Of a stretch of 5,333 nt of DNA, positions 1 through 3,971 are shown piece by piece. The stretch is from an uncultured Prevotella sp. Its GTDB lineage: Bacteria; Bacteroidota; Bacteroidia; Bacteroidales; Bacteroidaceae. The position numbers and the translations under genes are program-made. The notes below the pieces were generated by a model. That model searched no databases. It had not been told where the DNA came from and saw nothing but the letters and a program-made list of their open reading frames with translations. The stretch spans positions 1 through 5,333 of the forward strand of contig CAMGFM010000110.1 of NCBI GenBank assembly GCA_946055365.1, written 5' to 3'. How positions within the stretch are numbered: the first letter of the stretch is position 1; every line of letters starts with the position of its first letter.

Positions 1-795
1 TTAGACAAGCGTTGGGGAGGCAACGAGGGTTCGCGCTACAATCCCGTCAGGCGCGCCCATGCGCAGTTTGCCGCCATGGTCGCGCGCCTTGACATGTATG
101 TGGGCGAGATATTCGACTTGCTGCGTGCCAAGGGTCTGGACAAGAATACCGTCGTGGTGTTCTCCTCTGACAACGGGCCTCACGAGGAGGGCGGAGCCGA
201 CCCCCTGTTCTTTGGCAGGGACGGCAAGCTGAGAGGCTTGAAGCGGCAGTGTTATGAGGGCGGCATAAGAGTGCCGTTCATCGTGTGGTGGCCCGGACAC
301 GTCGCCCCCGCCACAGAGAGCGACCTTCAGATAGCGTTTTATGACATACTGCCCACGTTTTGCGACATTGCCGACATGACAGACGGCGGCACGGCTAAGG
401 CTGTGGGGCGTGATGTTGACGGCGTGGCTGACTGTCGTGACGGGCAGGAGGCTGACGGTCGCGGTGAGGGTCATACAGGGAGATGTCGAGATGGGCATGC
501 CGACGGCAGTGTTGACGGCTTGTCCTTTCTGCCTGCGTTGCTTGGCAACTATGAGGTCCAGCCCAGGCATGACCATTTGTACTGGGAGTTTCATGAGACC
601 GACCAGATAGCCGTGCGCATGGGCGACTGGAAGATGGTGGTGGTAAAGGGTGTGCCGCGTCTTTATGACCTTGCCGTCGACATACATGAGGACCATGATG
701 TCAGCGGTGCGCATCCAGACATCGTGAGGCATCTTGTGGATATTGTACACAGCGAGCATGTAGACAGCCCGTTGTTCAAGGTCACCCTGCCATAG
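1..795 (+). CDS. S1-family sulfatase, C-terminal part (5' end outside window)
   Basis: The frame is open from base 1 to the TAG at 793-795 and gives 264 residues; the ATG at 76 is internal. Sulfatases of this family hydrolyse sulfate esters, in gut Bacteroidetes usually on host or algal glycans; the substrate cannot be told here. Visible signatures (residues of the partial protein) are SSDNG at 55-59, whose Asp-Asn bind the metal, the LRGLKR...YEGGIRVPF block at 78-93 with a probable active-site Lys/Arg, YWEF at 194-197, VRMGDWKMV at 205-213 and the C-terminal LYDL block at 221-224. The formylglycine CxPxR motif would lie upstream of the window. Residues 139-173 form an Asp/Gly/Arg-rich insert where relatives normally pass directly to the DGLSFLPALLG segment; see the separate repeat entry. 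No stop or frameshift is seen, so the gene is probably intact. It converges on ansA. Confidence 0.93.
   Translation, partial: LDKRWGGNEGSRYNPVRRAHAQFAAMVARLDMYVGEIFDLLRAKGLDKNTVVVFSSDNGPHEEGGADPLFFGRDGKLRGLKRQCYEGGIRVPFIVWWPGHVAPATESDLQIAFYDILPTFCDIADMTDGGTAKAVGRDVDGVADCRDGQEADGRGEGHTGRCRDGHADGSVDGLSFLPALLGNYEVQPRHDHLYWEFHETDQIAVRMGDWKMVVVKGVPRLYDLAVDIHEDHDVSGAHPDIVRHLVDIVHSEHVDSPLFKVTLP
414..519 (+). repeat. In-frame 96-bp insertion bounded by a 10-bp direct repeat, inside the sulfatase gene
   Basis: The 10-mer TGTTGACGGC occurs at 414-423 and 510-519, exactly 96 bp (32 codons) apart, both encoding Val-Asp-Gly in the sulfatase frame. Removing one repeat plus the interval restores a normal-looking join, GRDVDGLSFLP. 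The interval itself contains two imperfect copies of a 17-codon unit beginning at 433 and 484 (CRDGQEADG and CRDGHADG). The encoded peptide is rich in Asp, Gly and Arg and has two Cys, unlike the flanking fold. The repeats and spacing are seen directly; origin by slippage, duplication or insertion is inference. Confidence 0.7.
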
Positions 796-807
796 CCGCC
801 TTGCGCT

Positions 808-841
808 GTGCGCTGCGCGTCAGGTGTGGCGCGCAGCGTGC
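808..841. terminator. GC-rich hairpin 1 downstream of the sulfatase gene
   Basis: CGCTGCGCG at 811-819 is perfectly complementary to CGCGCAGCG at 830-838 around a 10-nt loop, and the stem extends by two G-T pairs and one G-C pair to 808/841. It begins 13 bp after the sulfatase stop codon. There is no T-run next to it, so it is not a textbook intrinsic terminator. Position between convergent genes suggests transcript-end formation or 3'-end protection. Confidence 0.5.
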
Positions 842-851
842 CGTGTCGTGC

Positions 852-867
852 GCATGGTGTGCCATGC
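852..867. terminator. Small hairpin 2 in the convergent gap
   Basis: GCATGG (852-857) and CCATGC (862-867) form a perfect 6-bp stem with a TGTG loop. It sits between two longer hairpins in the same 131-bp gap. The 11-mer GTGTGCCATGC, which includes the loop and right arm, recurs 50 bp later at 907-917. Confidence 0.35.
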
Positions 868-869
868 TT

Positions 870-909
870 CACGCCATATGCCGTGTTTTGTCATGTGGCA
901 TGTGGCGTG
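870..909. terminator. Hairpin 3, probable end signal for ansA and/or the sulfatase transcript
   Basis: Bases 870-882 and 897-909 pair over 13 bp with a single G-T wobble (877 with 902) around a 14-nt loop that contains TTTT at 886-889. It lies 17 bp beyond the ansA stop codon. It has no adjoining T-tract on either strand, so it may work with Rho or as a stabilising 3' structure. The fold is seen in the sequence; the function is inferred. Confidence 0.5.
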
Positions 910-926
910 TGCCATGCGTGCTGTCG

Positions 927-1952
927 TTATCTTGATATTTCTCCTGCTATGTTGGTGTCCATCAGCCGTCTCACGGTGCTGCTGTCACGATATTCTGCGT
1001 TGAGAAACATCAGCTTTGCCACTGCGCTCTCCACGGTGCTGTCATAGCCGCTCACTATGCCGGCCTCCTTGAGCTGCCAGCTCGTCTCGTAGCGTCCCAT
1101 CCTGACGCTGCCAGCCACGCACTGGCTGATGTTTACCACGGTCACGCCCCTCATGGTGGCTTTCTTGAGCAGTCGCAACAGCCATGGCTTCTGCGGTGCG
1201 TTGCCGCTGCCGAAGCTCCTCATCACCAATCCCTTTAGCTCGGGGCTTTCTATCATGTGTTTTACTGTGTGTTCGGGTATGCCCGGGAAGAGCGAGAACA
1301 CCGCCACGTTGGGGTCCATGTCAAAGTGGGGTGTCATGGGCTTTGAATAGTCGGGCTTGAGTATGTAGTGATGGTGGAACTGAAACTCTACCCCCGCATC
1401 GCACAGTGGCGGATAGTTAAACGAGTTAAAGGCATTGAAGCCGTCAGAGTTGCCTTTTGTGCTGCGGTTGCCCCTGAGCAGCTTGCCGCTGAAGTAGATG
1501 CACACTTCAGGCACCATGGGGTGGCCGTCCTCGTTGTAGGCAGACGCAAGCTCGATGCTGGTGACGAGGTTTTCCTTGCCGTCAGTGCGCAACTGTCCTA
1601 TAGGCAGCTGTGAGCCGGTGAGAATGACGGGCTTGGTGAGATTTTCGAGCATGAATGACAGTGCGCTGGCGGTGTATGACATGGTGTCAGTGCCATGAAG
1701 TATCACAAAACCGTCATATTCGTTATATCTGTCGGTGATGATGTGTACGAGTTGCGACCATCTCCTCAGCGACATGTCAGAAGAGTCGATGGGGGGAGTG
1801 AACTGGTAGGTGTCTATGTCGGTCTTGAGATAAGCAAATTCAGGCAGGTTTGCCACGAGATGTTCGAGGTTGAGAGGCTCCAGCGCGCCAGTCTCCGGGT
1901 TTTGTCCCATTCCGATAGTGCCGCCTGTGTATATCAGCAGCACTTTCTTCAT
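927..1952 (-). CDS. ansA: L-asparaginase, type I (cytoplasmic)
   Basis: Hydrolyses L-asparagine to aspartate and ammonia; the lack of a signal peptide and the type I sequence pattern indicate a cytoplasmic enzyme. The 341-residue product aligns over its whole length with E. coli AnsA (338 aa), from memory. Catalytic features from Met1 are YTGGTIG at 8-14 with nucleophile Thr12, DSSD at 56-59, HGTDT at 86-90 (second Thr88 and Asp89) and Lys166 in RSTKGNSDGF. QCVAG near the C-terminus keeps the Cys corresponding to the allosteric-site Cys of the E. coli enzyme. The start at 1950-1952 was chosen because MKKVLLIYTGG matches the family N-terminus. Upstream in-frame ATGs at 1977-1979 and 2025-2027 would add 9 or 25 residues of unrelated sequence. 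No Shine-Dalgarno is seen; the bases before the ATG are A-rich. The gene is transcribed alone, convergent with the sulfatase and divergent from the export lipoprotein. Confidence 0.96.
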   Translation of the reverse strand: MKKVLLIYTGGTIGMGQNPETGALEPLNLEHLVANLPEFAYLKTDIDTYQFTPPIDSSDMSLRRWSQLVHIITDRYNEYDGFVILHGTDTMSYTASALSFMLENLTKPVILTGSQLPIGQLRTDGKENLVTSIELASAYNEDGHPMVPEVCIYFSGKLLRGNRSTKGNSDGFNAFNSFNYPPLCDAGVEFQFHHHYILKPDYSKPMTPHFDMDPNVAVFSLFPGIPEHTVKHMIESPELKGLVMRSFGSGNAPQKPWLLRLLKKATMRGVTVVNISQCVAGSVRMGRYETSWQLKEAGIVSGYDSTVESAVAKLMFLNAEYRDSSTVRRLMDTNIAGEISR

Positions 1953-2205
1953 GTTTTTTGTAGAGTTGCAGTTTGCCATCGTCTTGTATAGGAGGTATAG
2001 ATTGAAAGTATATATGTGAACTGTCAAGGTGGGGTGTTGCGCACGTCTTGCTGTCGTGCGGCTTTACATGACGGTGTTTTTATGGATTGTCTTTTCTTTC
2101 TTTCATGCAGAGTCAGCCGTGAGGGTGTGTCTTCACGCCGTGTCAGGCACTGTGTCTGTGGCTTGTGTGGCTGTGACGCCATCCTCGTGCTATATATCAC
2201 AGACA

Positions 2206-2236
2206 CAAAATTACAAAAAAAAACAATATCACAAAA
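2206..2236 (-). promoter_or_regulatory. Candidate Bacteroidetes-type promoter for ansA
   Basis: Read on the minus strand, TAATTTTG (2213-2206) matches the -7 consensus TAnnTTTG. A TTTTG (2236-2232) lies 18 nt upstream of it, slightly short of the usual spacing for the -33 TTTG. If used, transcription would start near 2200 and ansA would have a leader of about 250 nt. The region is A/T-rich, so a chance match is possible. Confidence 0.45.
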
Positions 2237-2345
2237 CTTACTTGAGGGTTTTTGTTTCCAAAACATGCAGAAATGTGCTGATGGCTCTTTTTATGTGCGC
2301 ATCCAGTCGGAATGAAACGCAGTCTGTGACCCTTTGTCAAGCGTT

Positions 2346-2400
2346 TGTCTGTTGAAAGACATTGTATTGTGCCTGTCTTTCTTTCGTTTTGTAAAGACAG
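2346..2400. repeat. Alternating TGTCT/AGACA arms that form mutually exclusive hairpins
   Basis: Four arms alternate in orientation: TGTCT (2346-2350), GAAAGACA (2354-2361), CTGTCTTTC (2373-2381) and AAAGACAG (2393-2400). GAAAGACA pairs perfectly over 8 bp with 2374-2381 (12-nt loop). Alternatively 2373-2380 pairs perfectly with 2393-2400 (also a 12-nt loop). A shorter stem is possible between 2346-2350 and 2357-2361. Neighbouring stems share an arm, so only one of each pair can form. No T-run follows on either strand. Confidence 0.5.
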
Positions 2401-2507
2401 CCGCATAATGTGGGAAACAGGGCTTGCGGATGTGGCTGTCAGGGCTGCCTGCTTTAAAGCTGCCAAGGTGTGGGCTGATGCAGGTGAATGTGGTCGCTGT
2501 GGCAGGC

Positions 2508-2604
2508 AAGTGCCACTTTAGAAGTTTTAAGTGCCTCTTCGGATATGATAAAGTGCCACTTTATGAGACTCAAGTGTCTCTTTTGACATGCTATAGTGCC
2601 ACTT
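2508..2604. repeat. Array of five dyad-symmetric AAGTGCCACTT elements, 21-22 bp apart
   Basis: Elements start at 2508, 2529, 2551, 2572 and 2594. Their dyad centres are 2513, 2534, 2556, 2577 and 2599, so spacing alternates 21, 22, 21, 22 (two helical turns). Elements 1, 3 and 5 are perfect or near-perfect palindromes around a central C (AAGTG-C-CACTT; the third extends to 13 bp, the fifth has T for the first A). Elements 2 and 4 have a weaker right half (CTCTT), giving a higher-order 43-bp period; the spacers of the two 43-bp units also resemble each other (CTCTT...ATG). The array lies about 150 bp upstream of the export-lipoprotein promoter. It could be a set of sites for a dimeric regulator or a dispersed intergenic repeat; the sequence alone does not decide. 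Confidence 0.75.
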
Positions 2605-2759
2605 CTCTGATGAGGTGGCGGCGTGTGATAATGTTTTTTCGCACAGCCGTGTGCTTGTGTGGGCTTACATGCGCAGTCGACTCGGCATCGGGTCAAATGT
2701 GTAAAGTTCCGTTTTGTGTTGGGGACAGTATTTTTTTTTTAATAAATACGCCAAAAACA

Positions 2760-2790
2760 TTGGCAGAATCAAATTTAAATAGTATTTTTG
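2760..2790 (+). promoter_or_regulatory. Bacteroidetes housekeeping promoter for the export lipoprotein gene
   Basis: TATTTTTG at 2783-2790 fits TAnnTTTG exactly, and TTGGC at 2760-2764 supplies the -33 TTG with 20 nt between the two elements, the expected spacing. Transcription would begin near 2797, leaving a short A-rich 5' leader of about 35 nt before the ATG at 2834. Confidence 0.8.
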
Positions 2791-2833
2791 CAGAGATAAA
2801 AGAGAACATTTCACAACAACCGCTATTTATAAT

Positions 2834-3613
2834 ATGAAGAAATTGCTCCTTCCCTTTGTCTTTATGACTCTGATTGTGCTGCTTAGCAGTTGCGGATCAA
2901 CCAAGAACATGGTGTATTTCCAGAATATTGACAGCATAAGTCTTGCTGCTTCAAAGGGCGTACACGAGATGCGCATAATGCCAAAGGACCAGCTGAGAAT
3001 ATATGTGACGACTATTGACAAGGAAGCGTCTGAACCTTTTAATATCGGAGGCACAAACAGTATGGCTACCAACGGTCAGAACTCACTGTCTTATCTCGTT
3101 GACGGTAATGGTGACATCAATTTCCCCGTAATAGGCAAGATACACGTGGCAGGACTTACCATTGATGAGTGTCAGACGCTGATAGAAGACAAGGTGTCGG
3201 CTTATCTGGCCGATGTGGAAAAACCCGTTGTCATCGTTGCTTTGCAGAGTTTCCGCGTCACCGTGGCTGGTGAGGTGGGCGGTTCTACCGTTATCAACGT
3301 GCCTAACGGCAAGATGACCATCATGGAGGTGTTGGCACAGGCTGGCGATGTCACACTTCAGGGCATACGCAACCACGTGCTGCTCATACGAGAGGACGAG
3401 AAAGGCGAGAAGACGGCACACAGGCTCGACCTCACTGATGCCAATCTCATCAACTCGGAGTTTTACTATGTGCAGCAAAATGACTATATATATGTAGAGC
3501 CCAGCAAGATAAAGAAGGCAAATGCCGGCATAGGCGAGTCAGCCGCTTTCTATTACTCGCTGTTTGGTATCGTCATTTCGTTGACTACGTTAGCTATCAG
3601 CATTTCAAAATAA
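2834..3613 (+). CDS. Polysaccharide export outer-membrane lipoprotein (Wza/UpxA-like, Poly_export + SLBB)
   Basis: The 259-residue product resembles the outer-membrane component through which capsule or exopolysaccharide leaves the cell. Residues 1-20 form a lipoprotein signal with a Lys-Lys start, hydrophobic core and lipobox LSSC, giving lipidated Cys20. A polysaccharide export domain spans about 44-137 (MPKDQLRIYV, then YLVDGNGDINFPVIGKI), followed by an SLBB domain at about 140-190 (VAGEV...VPNGKMTIMEVLAQAGDV). A C-terminal hydrophobic segment at about 236-257 ends the protein, as in Bacteroidetes members; in E. coli Wza this end forms the helical outer-membrane barrel. No Shine-Dalgarno is visible; the ATG follows an A/T-rich leader, typical of the phylum. 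It has its own promoter and is followed 7 bp later by a strong terminator. The usual partner, a Wzc-like chain-length regulator or tyrosine kinase, is therefore not co-transcribed. No glycosyltransferases are in view, so the polymer exported is unknown. Confidence 0.93.
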   Translation: MKKLLLPFVFMTLIVLLSSCGSTKNMVYFQNIDSISLAASKGVHEMRIMPKDQLRIYVTTIDKEASEPFNIGGTNSMATNGQNSLSYLVDGNGDINFPVIGKIHVAGLTIDECQTLIEDKVSAYLADVEKPVVIVALQSFRVTVAGEVGGSTVINVPNGKMTIMEVLAQAGDVTLQGIRNHVLLIREDEKGEKTAHRLDLTDANLINSEFYYVQQNDYIYVEPSKIKKANAGIGESAAFYYSLFGIVISLTTLAISISK

Positions 3614-3620
3614 ACGACAT

Positions 3621-3662
3621 AATGAGCGTTGGACTTTTTGTTGAGTCCTGCGCTCATTTTTT
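3621..3662 (+). terminator. Strong intrinsic terminator of the export lipoprotein gene
   Basis: AATGAGCG (3621-3628) pairs with CGCTCATT (3651-3658), and GGACT (3631-3635) continues the stem with AGTCC (3644-3648) around an 8-nt loop, followed by six T at 3657-3662. It begins 8 nt after the last base of the stop codon. The right arm can also pair with a second downstream copy of the left arm: CTCATTT (3653-3659) with AAATGAG (3671-3677), across a TATA-rich loop. Confidence 0.9.
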
Positions 3663-3782
3663 ATATATATAAATGAGAGACCTTGCCTGCGGGTGCCGTC
3701 TGCCGTGACGTCGGTGGGGGCGTGTGTGTCGTGTAAACGACGATGACACTGTCCTGATGTCGATGGCAGAATGGAGTGGCGT

Positions 3783-3915
3783 GGCTTTGTTACGGTGCAG
3801 AGCGGTTTACTGACGGGTGCAATAAGGGTTTCCCGATGAGCGCAGCGTTGGTTTTCTGACGGATATGGCGCGGTTTTCTGATGAGCTCAGAGCGGTTTTT
3901 GCAATAAAGACAAAT
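3783..3915. repeat. Degenerate tandem array, 22-23 bp period, consensus near GGTTTTCTGACGGGTGCAGAGC
   Basis: Units beginning with GGTTT start at 3804, 3827, 3850, 3872 and 3894 (steps 23, 23, 22, 22), with a weaker unit (GGCTTTGTTACGG) at 3783. Units 3 and 4 share GGTTTTCTGA followed by CGG or TGA. CAGAGCGGTTT at 3798-3808 recurs at 3888-3898. The last unit decays into the A-rich leader of the next gene. The unit sequence is unrelated to that of the 2508-2604 array although the period is nearly the same. The interval is too short and the units too degenerate for CRISPR. Confidence 0.65.
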
Positions 3916-3929
3916 CTTCAATAATACAC
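3898..3929 (+). promoter_or_regulatory. Weak candidate promoter for the PurF-like gene
   Basis: TTTG at 3898-3901 could be a -33 element, and TAATACAC (3922-3929) lies 20 nt after it, the right distance for a -7 box. However, only the TA of TAnnTTTG is matched. The -33 element falls inside the last tandem repeat unit. The predicted leader would be about 35-40 nt. Confidence 0.35.
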
Positions 3930-3971
3930 ATATAACAGAGTAAAAAACAGCGTAAAAAGGATAAAAAGATA

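Larger units (their letters stand above)
1953..2833. other. Long gene-free divergent intergenic region (881 bp)
   Basis: No convincing gene is seen on either strand. The short ORFs here (up to 137 codons) overlap each other, lack recognisable domains and read as low-complexity Cys/Ser-rich peptides. The region divides into a G/T-rich part (about 2020-2190), an A-run around 2214-2223 with a candidate ansA promoter, a hairpin-rich part (2346-2400), a phased repeat array (2508-2604), two small hairpins (2641-2654 and 2679-2694), a T-run at 2730-2740 and the promoter of the downstream gene at 2760-2790. Confidence 0.7.
3614..3971. other. Intergenic region between the export lipoprotein and the PurF-like gene (358 bp)
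   Basis: No gene is seen. The region contains the terminator at 3621-3662, an unassigned stretch around 3680-3780 with a small hairpin (GTCGT 3728-3732 with ACGAC 3737-3741, GTAA loop), a degenerate tandem array at 3783-3915 and an A-rich leader (3917-3971) before the next start codon. Confidence 0.7.

Noticed and set aside
414..519. Mobile element insertion with target-site duplication in the sulfatase
   Set aside because: The 10-bp flanking repeats fit in form, but the 96-bp interval has no terminal inverted repeats and consists of an internal duplication, so slippage or local duplication is simpler. It is kept only as a repeat.
1..759. A 252-codon open frame on the minus strand opposite the sulfatase
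   Set aside because: The plus frame has clear sulfatase motifs to its stop codon. The opposite frame is a by-product of GC-biased codon use.
1953..2027. Upstream ATGs extending AnsA by 9 or 25 residues
   Set aside because: The family N-terminus begins directly with a short Lys-rich start before YTGGTIG, which the Met at 1952 matches. The extension has no counterpart and no ribosome-binding site.
2022..2027. TTGACA on the minus strand upstream of ansA as a -35 box
   Set aside because: No TAnnTTTG or TATAAT-like element lies at a workable distance, and Bacteroidetes promoters do not usually use TTGACA.
2508..2604. CRISPR array
   Set aside because: Repeats of 11-12 bp with about 10-bp related spacers are far too short, the spacers are not unique, and no cas gene is seen. 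The same holds for the array at 3783-3915.
2641..2654. GCACA/TGTGC hairpin next to a T-run as a terminator
   Set aside because: The T-run (2635-2639) precedes the stem on the plus strand and reads as A on the minus strand, so the order is wrong for an intrinsic terminator in either direction.
2770..2777. TAAATTTG on the minus strand, a consensus -7 box
   Set aside because: It lies inside the plus-strand promoter in A/T-rich DNA, has no -33 element at the right distance, and no minus-strand gene follows closely.
2024..2837. Several overlapping ORFs of 66-137 codons in the divergent intergenic region
   Set aside because: They overlap in several frames, run through the repeat array and the T-run, are Cys/Ser-rich without domains, and lack plausible promoters or start contexts.
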